From: Candidatus Stercoripulliclostridium merdigallinarum
GTDB taxonomy: Bacteria > Bacillota > Clostridia > Christensenellales > DTU072
DNA length: 25,293 nucleotides
NCBI GenBank assembly: GCA_018714575.1
Contig: DVNF01000055.1
Coordinates: forward strand, 1-25,293
Direction: 5' to 3'
Of the stretch, positions 15,904 to 23,505 are shown piece after piece. Within the stretch, counting starts at the first letter, position 1. Every line of letters begins with the position of its first letter. A program made the position numbers and the translations under genes. Under the pieces are notes generated by a model. That model had not been told where the DNA came from. It did not search any database and saw only the letters and a list, made by a program, of their open reading frames with translations.

Positions 15904-16577
15904 TGAACGACCAAAGATTTTCCAGGTTGATCCCCGTTATCGGGCAGGACAATTTCGAACTGTTGCAATCGAAACACGTCGCCGTATTCGGTTTGGGCGG
16001 AGTAGGCGGTATCGTTTGCGAAGTGTTGGCGCGATCGGGAGTCGGACAGCTGACTTTCATAGACGGCGACGACTTCGAGGAATCCAACATAAACAGGCAA
16101 ATAGGCGCCCTGACTTCGACTATAGGTTGCCCGAAAGCTGAAATTATGGCAAAACGCGCCCTGGAAATAAATCCGAACGCAAAGGTAGACGCGTTAAAAC
16201 TTTTCTATGACGGCGACCTGGATCTGACGCCCTTCGATTATATAGCGGACTGTATCGATTCGGTGCCGCAAAAGACCGCGTTGATAGTTTCCGCCTGTCG
16301 TGCGGGTATCCCTATCGTTTCGGCTATGGGCGCCGGCAACAAGCGCGATCCGTCGCGGTTTAAAATTGCCGATATTTACTCTACAAAAGTTTGTCCGTTG
16401 GCGCGCGTTATGCGTAACCGCCTGAGGAAGGAAGGCATAACGGAACTGTCGGTGGCGTATTCGGACGAAGAACCTTCCGACAGCGATACCCTAGGTAGTT
16501 TTATGACTGCGACCGCCGCCTGCGGTTTGGTATTGGCGCAAAAGGTGCTGTCGGATTTACTGAAAAAGGAAATTTAA
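15903..16577 (+). CDS. tcdA: tRNA threonylcarbamoyladenosine dehydratase (t6A cyclase), ThiF/E1-like
   Basis: TcdA uses ATP to cyclise t6A37 of ANN-decoding tRNAs to ct6A. The 224-residue protein begins RFSRLIPVIGQ and has the Rossmann loop FGLGGVGG (29-36), Asp54, the NINRQ arginine (Arg65), DCIDS (116-120), and the segment KVCPLARVMR with Cys164. The AMGAGNKRDP segment is typical of the YgdL/TcdA branch and separates it from ThiF or MoeB. ATG at 15903 follows a 50-base AT-rich gap after the symporter with no clear ribosome binding site. Its TAA interlocks with the stop of the convergent gerC gene. Confidence 0.92.
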   Translation: MNDQRFSRLIPVIGQDNFELLQSKHVAVFGLGGVGGIVCEVLARSGVGQLTFIDGDDFEESNINRQIGALTSTIGCPKAEIMAKRALEINPNAKVDALKLFYDGDLDLTPFDYIADCIDSVPQKTALIVSACRAGIPIVSAMGAGNKRDPSRFKIADIYSTKVCPLARVMRNRLRKEGITELSVAYSDEEPSDSDTLGSFMTATAACGLVLAQKVLSDLLKKEI

Positions 16578-17689
16578 ACGAAATCGACTTTGACTTCTAT
16601 TTCCAACACGGCCCTGTCAAAATAGCCGACGGGGTCGAAATTTTTGCCCGTTGCTCCGTAAAAGCCTTCGCCCAGACCGAATATGTCTACTCCGAATTTC
16701 TTGCTCTCTTCGTAGGCGTAGCGGATGTCGTCGGCAATAACTTTCGCAACCGCCGCTTTTATGCCGGGATTCCTTTCCGAATCTATCGAATTCGCAGTCG
16801 AAGTCGTGCCGTCGTCACTTTGGATCTCCTTTAAAATCAGCGTGGCGCGCGTGGAAAACGCTGCCGAATAATCGTCTGAAAACTTTTTTTGCGTTTTTAT
16901 GTTCTCTATGAAATAGGTATAGATCTTACCGTCGCAGACGGCAACGATACTGCCCTCTTTTATGTGCTTTTCAACGTAATTTATCCCTCGCGTTCCGCGC
17001 TCGTCCAATTTCGTTACATAATCTCCGCCCTTAAAAACAGCGGTGTCGTCAAAAGAAAAGATAAATTCCGGCTCTTCCGCCGACTGTTCGCCGCCCACCT
17101 CTCCGGCGGTTTCCGTTACGGTGGTCAGCGACAGCCAATTACCCTGCGATCGCGTGTTGTGCGATACCAAAAAATCCTTTATGTTCCTGCCCGATCTGAT
17201 CGAATAATAGCCGTATTTAGTCAACATTGTCTGTAGGTACAAACTGCTCATTTCGGCAAAAGCCGGTTTTGCGTTCAACACTTCCTCGGCGGTATTCGCC
17301 GCCGCCACTATCAAAGCGTTTTCGGATAAATAAGCGTTTCTGACCATATAATCCAATGCGTTTACCGCGTCGTGTTGTATTAACTCGAAGCCCAGGACTA
17401 CGGCGTTACAATGCGACATAGACAACTGCCGCCCTGCCTCTATCGAAACCGACATCAACGCTTCGGAAACGCTTTCGCCGTCACCCGACAGGACTATATA
17501 CCCCGCGCTTTTGGACTCGGAATCGGTGGGCATGATTATTTGGGCGGTGACCTTATAGCCGTTTTCGATCTTATCTATTCCTATACCCATGACTACCGCC
17601 CTGTCAGCAAGCGGTACCGTTTCCGACCCCAATATCAAAAACAACAGGAAAGCCAATGCAAAAGCTATCCATTTATATATTCGCCGCAT
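16574..17689 (-). CDS. gerC: Spore germination protein, Ger(x)C family (GerC subunit)
   Basis: This is the C subunit of a germinant receptor, normally a lipoprotein on the outer face of the spore inner membrane. The 371-residue protein has the family start pattern DRAVVMGIGIDK (29-40) followed by YKVTAQIIMP, the LSMSHCNAVVLGFEL segment, and the C-terminal GerAC-type domain ending in VEIEVKVDFV-like strands. Residues 7-21 are a hydrophobic helix. At the point where the lipobox Cys is expected the protein reads LILGSETVP, with no cysteine, so it may stay anchored by an uncleaved helix. ATG at 17689 has AAGGGGG upstream and lies 17 bases inside gerB. Its TAA shares TTAA with the tcdA stop. Confidence 0.9.
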   Translation of the reverse strand: MRRIYKWIAFALAFLLFLILGSETVPLADRAVVMGIGIDKIENGYKVTAQIIMPTDSESKSAGYIVLSGDGESVSEALMSVSIEAGRQLSMSHCNAVVLGFELIQHDAVNALDYMVRNAYLSENALIVAAANTAEEVLNAKPAFAEMSSLYLQTMLTKYGYYSIRSGRNIKDFLVSHNTRSQGNWLSLTTVTETAGEVGGEQSAEEPEFIFSFDDTAVFKGGDYVTKLDERGTRGINYVEKHIKEGSIVAVCDGKIYTYFIENIKTQKKFSDDYSAAFSTRATLILKEIQSDDGTTSTANSIDSERNPGIKAAVAKVIADDIRYAYEESKKFGVDIFGLGEGFYGATGKNFDPVGYFDRAVLEIEVKVDFV

Positions 17690-18758
17690 ACTCTGCCCCC
17701 TTAACCGTTCCGACTTTTATTTTTATCAGTATCGCCGCGACAACCGCGCAAACCACGGTTATTCCCACGGTAAAGTATTTGACCATGCTTTCTGCAAAAA
17801 TCAGCGTTTTTTCGATATTTTTAAATATGAAACCGGACGTAGCCGCAACCGCCGCCGCGACTACCGCGGTGATTTTAGGCTTGAACCCTAACGGAGTCAG
17901 GGCCGCGGTAACCGCCCAGATCTGCAGCGAAATTTGTATCAGCGCAAAGGATAACCAAGCTACTATCGCCGGCCAGTCTACCGCGCCTATCTCGGTATTG
18001 ACCACGTTAAACGAACCCATCGACGACAACGCGTGCGGGGATAAATAATAAGCTCCGCCGAAAACCGCCGTAAACGCCGCAAAAAACAATATTATCAAAA
18101 CGTATATGACCCCTGTCACGGAAAACACCGTCCCCTGCGACAGTTTTTCGTCGTTTTCGCCTGCGGAAATCAACATCAAAGGCGCCATATCGAATGTAAA
18201 AAACAATCCGTTGTCGATTCCCGCAAAGCCTTTCAGCCCCGTCACCCCGACAGGTAACAGTTTAGAAAAATCGGCGGCAGGCTCCCCGAACGCCAATCCT
18301 ACTATGAATATCAACGGAATACTCCACAAAGCAATGGTGGCGGCGCGCGAAATACCTTTTATGCCGGTAACGGCTATGAACGCCGCCGCGATAGAAAATA
18401 CGATCCCGACGTTTTCTACCGATTCGTTGTAAAACAGATAGGAACCGCAAAAAGAATTGACTTCGGCAAGATACACCAAAGTTTTTATCATCAACACGGC
18501 GATTATCGGAACTATAATAGCGGTATAAACTATATTTCCGTATTTTTCCTTTATCGCCTGCAATCCGCCGTGAAAGCTGACGAAAACTACGGGCACCAAC
18601 GTAATGATTTCCAACGCGGCTATTACGGTAACAGATATCCAAGCGTCCTTGCCCGCGTCCTGAGACACCAACGACGGCAATATCGACAGTTTAAAAACGG
18701 CGGCGCAGACGGCTGAGATCAACGAGTACGCCCCTACCCTTAACGATCTATTTTCCAT
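17673..18758 (-). CDS. gerB: Spore germination permease, GerB family (GerB subunit)
   Basis: This is the APC-superfamily membrane subunit of the germinant receptor, which binds the germinant. It has 361 residues, nearly all in about ten transmembrane segments. The first, around SLRVGAYSLISAVCAAVF, and the loop LAEVNSFCGSYLFYNESVEN fit GerAB/Spore_permease proteins. The start ATG at 18758 lies 11 bases inside gerA and has AAGGAGG seven bases upstream. The gene ends inside gerC. The germinant, whether an amino acid, a bile acid or something else, cannot be read from the sequence. Confidence 0.9.
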   Translation of the reverse strand: MENRSLRVGAYSLISAVCAAVFKLSILPSLVSQDAGKDAWISVTVIAALEIITLVPVVFVSFHGGLQAIKEKYGNIVYTAIIVPIIAVLMIKTLVYLAEVNSFCGSYLFYNESVENVGIVFSIAAAFIAVTGIKGISRAATIALWSIPLIFIVGLAFGEPAADFSKLLPVGVTGLKGFAGIDNGLFFTFDMAPLMLISAGENDEKLSQGTVFSVTGVIYVLIILFFAAFTAVFGGAYYLSPHALSSMGSFNVVNTEIGAVDWPAIVAWLSFALIQISLQIWAVTAALTPLGFKPKITAVVAAAVAATSGFIFKNIEKTLIFAESMVKYFTVGITVVCAVVAAILIKIKVGTVKGAEYAANI

Positions 18759-20184
18759 AAGTCAGCCTCCTTCTGTTTCTGCTGATGAACGGAGTCCTGA
18801 AATAGGAATCGGTTTTGGATCGTTTGAATACGGCGTCGTTTAATTGCCGCGGCACCAACGGAGCAAACGGAGTCAGATAATCTACTCCGTACAGTCTTAG
18901 CGAAGCGACGTACGCCGTCATTGCTACCGCCGCGACGACGACTCCCAACAGCCCTAAAGTCGCGCCCACAAACACCAAAGTTATGCGAATGACGCTGAAT
19001 GCGCCCACCTCGTCGGGAATGGCGAACAAACCTATGCTGGACATAGCCGTTATCAACACGGTAAGGCTGGATAAAACTCCCGCCGAAACGGCGGTTTCGC
19101 CCAAAATAATGCCACCGACTACCGAAATCGCCATACCGAAATAGCGCGGCATTCGTACGGAAGCCTCTCCCAAGACCTCGAAAAACACCAACGCTATCAG
19201 CATCTCCGTCATCGGAGTGAACGGAATCCCCTGCGTGGAATTCAATATCGTGATCATCAATTCCTGGGGGAGAATCTGGTATTGCAAAGTGCTTAGCGCC
19301 ACGAAAGTCGCCGGTAACAATACGGCAAAAAATATGCCCAACAACCTCATGATCCTGATCAAAGCCGTTCTGATCGGACGCCTGTAATAATCCTCGGAAT
19401 CGTGAAAATCCTCTACCAATATAAACGGTAAAGTCAGTACCATCGGCGATCCGTCAACAATGACCGCCACTCTGCCGTCCAACAGCTTGGCCGCGCAAAT
19501 ATCGGGCTTTTCCGTGGCGCCGACCTGTTTGAACACCGAATAAGGACGCTCCTCCAAAAAAGCCGAAATTTCCGAAGAATCGACTACTCCGTCTATGTCT
19601 ATAGCTTCGATTTTAGAAGTGATCTTTTCTACCAAAGCCTCGGAAGCTATCCCCTTTACATAACAGATCCTAATCTGCGTTTTTGAAACTCTGCCGATGA
19701 CCATCGGCTTGAAAACCAACTTACCGGAGCCGAACCTGCGCCGTAGCATCACCATGTTGGCTTTAAAATCCTCGGTAAAGCCTTCTCGCGGTCCTTTCAC
19801 CACCGCCGAAGTCGGAGGTTCGGCGATCGAACGGGTCGGATAAGAATGCAAACATAACGTAAAGTAGTCTTTTCCGCCTTCGATTATCAGTCCCAAGGCT
19901 CCCCTTGCGACGGTTTCTACGAATTTTTTGCGGGAAGTATGTTGCTCTATCTTTTGAACGGTGGAAAAAAGCGCTTTCATTCCCTCCATATCGGGAGTGA
20001 AAGCGCCGTTAGCCGCAATCAGCGGTTTGACTACTCCGAAATCGGCGTCCTTTACGTCTATCATGCCGTCCGCAAAGATAAACAGCGCCTGCTTTCCGCC
20101 CGAAGTTACGGGACGGAAAATAATATCGTCGGAGTTATTAAAAGCTTTCTTTAAAGCCTTTTGTTCACGCGGGAAATCATACAT
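18748..20184 (-). CDS. gerA: Spore germination protein, GerA family (GerA subunit)
   Basis: This is the channel-forming subunit of the germinant receptor in the spore inner membrane. Of its 478 residues, the first 270 or so form the two-part cytosolic domain, with EPPTSAVVKGPREGFTED (122-139), RRR (148-150), FLEERPYSVFKQVGATEKPD (209-228) and LDGRVAVIVDGSP (235-247). The membrane domain follows at about 280-430, including GEASVRMPRYFG (339-350) and GGIILGETAV (357-366). A basic tail ends the protein. The start ATG at 20184 has only a weak ribosome binding site. The gene begins 34 bases after mrp on the same strand. Confidence 0.94.
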   Translation of the reverse strand: MYDFPREQKALKKAFNNSDDIIFRPVTSGGKQALFIFADGMIDVKDADFGVVKPLIAANGAFTPDMEGMKALFSTVQKIEQHTSRKKFVETVARGALGLIIEGGKDYFTLCLHSYPTRSIAEPPTSAVVKGPREGFTEDFKANMVMLRRRFGSGKLVFKPMVIGRVSKTQIRICYVKGIASEALVEKITSKIEAIDIDGVVDSSEISAFLEERPYSVFKQVGATEKPDICAAKLLDGRVAVIVDGSPMVLTLPFILVEDFHDSEDYYRRPIRTALIRIMRLLGIFFAVLLPATFVALSTLQYQILPQELMITILNSTQGIPFTPMTEMLIALVFFEVLGEASVRMPRYFGMAISVVGGIILGETAVSAGVLSSLTVLITAMSSIGLFAIPDEVGAFSVIRITLVFVGATLGLLGVVVAAVAMTAYVASLRLYGVDYLTPFAPLVPRQLNDAVFKRSKTDSYFRTPFISRNRRRLTYGK

Positions 20185-20218
20185 ATTCCGAATGATTCCC
20201 CGATTTCGGAAATTTATG

Positions 20219-21022
20219 CTATTGAATTATGTCGAACAGCTCCTCCGAAAACGCCTTTTCGATTTGTCCCGCGTCGGCAAGGCGCGCGTTTTCGGGATCT
20301 ATGGGAAGCTCGACCACCTTGTCGATACCCGCCTTTTTCGCGTATTCGCGAATATCGGATTTACCGAAAATATAATGCTTACTGCCGCAATCGGGGCAGG
20401 TAAAATAGGACATGTTTTCTACTATACCAAGAATAGGAATGTTCATCATTTCAGCCATTTTTGTAGCCTTAGCAACAATCATTCCGACTAATTCCTGCGG
20501 AGAGGTAACTACCACGATGCCGTCCAAAGGCAGCGATTGGAAGGCGGTCAAAACTACGTCGCCCGTTCCCGGAGGCATATCCACGAACATATAGTCTATG
20601 TCCCCCCAAGCAACGTTCGACCAAAACTGTTTTACGGTTCCCGCAAGTATCGGTCCGCGCCAGATCACCGGTTCTGTTTCGTCCTCTAACAAAAGATTGA
20701 TACTCATCAGCTTTATGCCCGTAGCCGATTCCACCGGAAGAATGGTTTCTTCGTCCATTGCGTCGGCGATTTGGTGTACTCCGAACATTTTCGGGATGGA
20801 CGGTCCCGTTATATCTGCGTCCAGGATACCGACTTTGTAACCGTTTTTCCTTGCTGTCACCGCCAAAAGCGCGGTCACGGTGGATTTACCGACTCCGCCC
20901 TTTCCGGAAATGACTCCTATTACGTGTTTTACGTTGGACAGCGCGTTTGCGGGCGCCAGAAAATTTTCCTTTCTGTCGGAGCAGTTTTCGCTGCAGTTGG
21001 AACAATCATGCGAACATTCCAT
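20219..21022 (-). CDS. mrp: Mrp/NBP35-family Fe-S cluster carrier ATPase
   Basis: This P-loop ATPase carries and delivers Fe-S clusters in the cytosol. The 267-residue protein has the deviant Walker A SGKGGVGKST (39-48), the DADITGPSIP switch (68-77), DMPPGTGD (148-155), and the cluster-binding pair Cys209/Cys212 in CPDCG. The first 14 residues hold four cysteines (3, 7, 10, 14; C-x3-C-x2-C-x3-C), a short Cys cap seen in Firmicute Mrp proteins. ATG at 21022 follows AAAGGAG at a good distance. It has its own strong promoter and sits 34 bases before gerA, so transcripts may continue into the germination operon. Confidence 0.93.
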   Translation of the reverse strand: MECSHDCSNCSENCSDRKENFLAPANALSNVKHVIGVISGKGGVGKSTVTALLAVTARKNGYKVGILDADITGPSIPKMFGVHQIADAMDEETILPVESATGIKLMSINLLLEDETEPVIWRGPILAGTVKQFWSNVAWGDIDYMFVDMPPGTGDVVLTAFQSLPLDGIVVVTSPQELVGMIVAKATKMAEMMNIPILGIVENMSYFTCPDCGSKHYIFGKSDIREYAKKAGIDKVVELPIDPENARLADAGQIEKAFSEELFDIIQ

Positions 21023-21092
21023 TACGTTACACTCCTTTATTCTTATCGCTTATTTCGTTTATTAGTTTTTCGCCGTTACGATTATTTCCTAC

Positions 21093-21110
21093 GGCTATAT
21101 AATTATAGCC
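21093..21110. promoter_or_regulatory. Inverted repeat over the mrp -10 box (possible operator)
   Basis: GGCTATA (21093-21099) and TATAGCC (21104-21110) are perfect 7-base arms around four bases, an 18-base dyad that covers the whole -10 element and the likely start point. It has no T-run, so it is more like a repressor site than a terminator. The regulator is not identified. Confidence 0.45.
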
Positions 21111-21130
21111 CCGTCATCTAAATAAGTCAA
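21102..21130 (-). promoter_or_regulatory. Strong sigma-A promoter of mrp
   Basis: On the minus strand TTGACT (21130-21125) is followed after 17 bases by a perfect TATAAT (21107-21102). Transcription should start near 21095, leaving a leader of about 73 nt. Confidence 0.8.
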
Positions 21131-21152
21131 CCGCTTGCTATCTTTTACTAAA

Positions 21153-21180
21153 AGCGGCGCACGAATAATCGTGCGCCGCT
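21153..21180 (-). terminator. Terminator after the ene-reductase gene
   Basis: AGCGGCGCACGA (21153-21164) and TCGTGCGCCGCT (21169-21180) form a perfect, GC-rich 12-bp stem with a four-base loop. On the minus strand a short T-run (TTTTAG) follows. It stands about 40 bases after the stop of the ene-reductase gene and just before the mrp promoter. Confidence 0.75.
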
Positions 21181-21219
21181 ATAAAAGGTAATATTTGTTG
21201 CTATAGCTACTAAATTAAC

Positions 21220-23271
21220 TTATATTTTGGTTGCTACGTCCCACGCGCCCCAAATAACCGTCCTCAGGTTGCCTACGTGCGCCGCGTCGCCGATGACGTG
21301 TACGTTTTTCGACGCGGGCGCCAAAGGCGCGGAATAATAACCCACCGAATAAATAACGGAATCGGCGGCTACCTTTCGGGCGGCGCCGTCTTTACCTACT
21401 ACGGTAACGTACCCGTCCGCGATTTCGGTTACTTTGCTTTCCAACATCAAAGGCACTTTCTTCCATTTGAAATAGTCCCTTAGGAAAGAGGAGTTTGCAA
21501 GCGATATGGCTTTGGTGGTGATTATGTCGTTCATGGCTTCGACTATCACGGGGTGTTTGCCTTTCAGTTCCAGATCGTATGCTATTTCCGATCCCGTCAA
21601 GCCGCCCCCGATAATCACCACGTTGTCGCCCACTTCCTTGCCGTTTAGGTATTCTACGGCTTCGACGGCTTTTTCTATGCCGGGGATACGCGGTTTTTTC
21701 GGTTTAGATCCCGTGGCGATAATGATCTCGTCCGCGTCCAGGGAGGAAATATTTTTGATCTCTGTATTAAACCTGACGTCGATCCCGCGTTTTTCGACTT
21801 CGTGGCGGTACCAATCTATCAATGCTTTGTCTTTTTCTTTAAAATCGGGTGCCGCGGCAGGAATAAATACTCCACCGATCTTGTCGCTCTTTTCGTAGAC
21901 TACCACGTCGTGTCCGCGCTCTTTCAATACCATTGCGGCTTCGATCCCGCCGACGCCGGCGCCGATTATCGCAACTTTTTTAGCGACTTTCGCCGGTTTA
22001 ATATCGTATTTATGCCCTTGCATAGTCTGCGGATTCAACGCGCAGCGCGCCATATGCGCCGTATCGGACAAAGGCGCCGTGTTCGCAGTACCTTTGGATT
22101 TGGACATCGTAAAACAGCCGTTGTGACAACAAATACACGGTTTTATATCCTCGGGACGGTCTTCCATGAGCTTTGTCACCCATTCGCCGTCTGTCAGGAA
22201 CTGTCTGGCAACGCCCATAGCGTCGATCTCGCCTGCGGCGATCGCTGCCGCTGCGACGTCTGCGGACATTCGTCCGGCGCAAACTACGGGTTTTGTCGTG
22301 AATTTTTTAATGTGAGCTACGTCGCTTAGATTGCAGTTTTCGGGCATATATGCCGGCGGATGCGCCCAATACCATGCGTCATACGTTCCGTTATCGGCAT
22401 TGAACATGTCGTAGCCCGCTTCTTCCAGATATTTTATGGCTCTTTCGGATTCCTCCATATCTCTGCCCACCTCGACGTATTCTTCGCCGGGAACGGCTCC
22501 GTCGCAAAAACCTTTGGTCTTGCTGACGACCGAATACCTTAGAGTTACGGGGAAGTCCTTTCCGCATTTTTCCTTTATGGCTTTTACTACTTCGACGGCA
22601 AAACGGTATCTGTTTTCAAAACTGCCGCCGTATTCGTCGGTACGTTTATTGACGTATTTGAAAGTGAATTGGTCCAGCAAATATCCTTCGTGTACGGCGT
22701 GGACTTCGACGCCGTCTACGCCGGCGTCCATCAACTGCTTTGCCGTTTCGGCATAGGCGAAAATAATCTTTTTGATCTCCTTTACCGTCATTTCGCGGCA
22801 GGTCACGTTTTCAGCCCAACGGCTGGGAGATTCGCTGGGCGCGGCGCTGAGATATGACGGATCGATAAAAGGCTTTGCCAACGCTCCCAACAGCTTGTTG
22901 TTTATCATATCTGCCATCATGGCGTCCAAAGCAAAGGAACGCCCGAATCCCGCCGTCAGCTGTACAAACAGTTTGGCACCCGTTGCGTGGATCTGTTCCA
23001 TATACGGTTTCAGCTTTTTAAATGCACCCTTTGCTTTATACAGCCATTGATTGCCCAACATGTTCCTTAGCGGCGCGATCCCCGGAATTATCAAACCGAC
23101 GTTGTTCTGCGCGCGCCGCAAAAAGAAGTTAGCCGCGTCCTCGTCAAAGTGATGAGGCTCTATCCAACCGAACAGCGAAGTTCCGCCCATAGGGCACAAA
23201 ACTATGCGGTTTTTAATTTCTACGTTGCCTATTTTCCAAGGCGTGAACAAAGCTTTGTATTTCGTGTCCAT
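21220..23271 (-). CDS. Old Yellow Enzyme-family NAD(P)H:flavin oxidoreductase (2-enoate / 2,4-dienoyl-CoA reductase type)
   Basis: The 683-residue enzyme should reduce activated C=C bonds using NAD(P)H through FAD, a [4Fe-4S] cluster and FMN. The N-terminal OYE TIM barrel (about 1-370) shows HAVHEGYLLDQF (191-202) and DEYGGSFENRYRF (212-224). The cluster ligands are Cys379/381/382, Cys386 and Cys410. The C-terminal half has two Rossmann folds, GAGVGG at 437-442 and GGGLTGSE near 560, and ends with the flavin-binding VIGDAAHVGN. Relatives include 2-enoate reductases and the bile-acid enzymes BaiCD and BaiH; the substrate here is unknown. The segment between the third and fourth Fe-S cysteines (23 residues) is longer than the usual 11-12. 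ATG at 23271 has a GGAGGG site. The gene is monocistronic, with its own promoter and terminator. Confidence 0.9.
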   Translation of the reverse strand: MDTKYKALFTPWKIGNVEIKNRIVLCPMGGTSLFGWIEPHHFDEDAANFFLRRAQNNVGLIIPGIAPLRNMLGNQWLYKAKGAFKKLKPYMEQIHATGAKLFVQLTAGFGRSFALDAMMADMINNKLLGALAKPFIDPSYLSAAPSESPSRWAENVTCREMTVKEIKKIIFAYAETAKQLMDAGVDGVEVHAVHEGYLLDQFTFKYVNKRTDEYGGSFENRYRFAVEVVKAIKEKCGKDFPVTLRYSVVSKTKGFCDGAVPGEEYVEVGRDMEESERAIKYLEEAGYDMFNADNGTYDAWYWAHPPAYMPENCNLSDVAHIKKFTTKPVVCAGRMSADVAAAAIAAGEIDAMGVARQFLTDGEWVTKLMEDRPEDIKPCICCHNGCFTMSKSKGTANTAPLSDTAHMARCALNPQTMQGHKYDIKPAKVAKKVAIIGAGVGGIEAAMVLKERGHDVVVYEKSDKIGGVFIPAAAPDFKEKDKALIDWYRHEVEKRGIDVRFNTEIKNISSLDADEIIIATGSKPKKPRIPGIEKAVEAVEYLNGKEVGDNVVIIGGGLTGSEIAYDLELKGKHPVIVEAMNDIITTKAISLANSSFLRDYFKWKKVPLMLESKVTEIADGYVTVVGKDGAARKVAADSVIYSVGYYSAPLAPASKNVHVIGDAAHVGNLRTVIWGAWDVATKI

Positions 23272-23300
23272 AAGCCCTCCGAGAGTATTTTGTCAAATAT

Positions 23301-23329
23301 ATTATACTATATTGTAAATTGTCGTGCAA
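23301..23329 (-). promoter_or_regulatory. Promoter of the ene-reductase gene
   Basis: On the minus strand a perfect TATAAT (23306-23301) has a weak -35, TTGCAC (23329-23324), 17 bases upstream. Transcription would start near 23294, giving a leader of about 22 nt. Confidence 0.55.
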
Positions 23330-23413
23330 TACCCCATTTTTTAATAATTTCCGCCGCGTTTTTACCCTGTTTCCATTTCGCCCGATCCTGCGGGATTTAA
23401 AGGAAAACGCCAT

Positions 23414-23438
23414 AAAAAATCCGCGCTTCGGGCGCGGA
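23414..23438 (-). terminator. Rho-independent terminator of the propeller lipoprotein gene
   Basis: On the minus strand TCCGCGC (23438-23432) pairs with GCGCGGA (23426-23420) around a five-base loop, followed directly by six T residues (23419-23414). It lies about 68 bases after the lipoprotein stop and separates it from the ene-reductase promoter. Confidence 0.8.
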
Positions 23439-23505
23439 CTTTTACTTTTGTCATCGGCTTATAAGTCGGATTTAACCGAGTTTATACACTAATTGTTTCT
23501 TCCGA

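Noticed and set aside
21153..21180. The perfect 12-bp inverted repeat was considered as a mobile-element end or attachment site.
   Set aside because: It is placed right after a stop codon, has a four-base loop and a T-run, and no transposase or integrase is nearby, so a terminator explains it.
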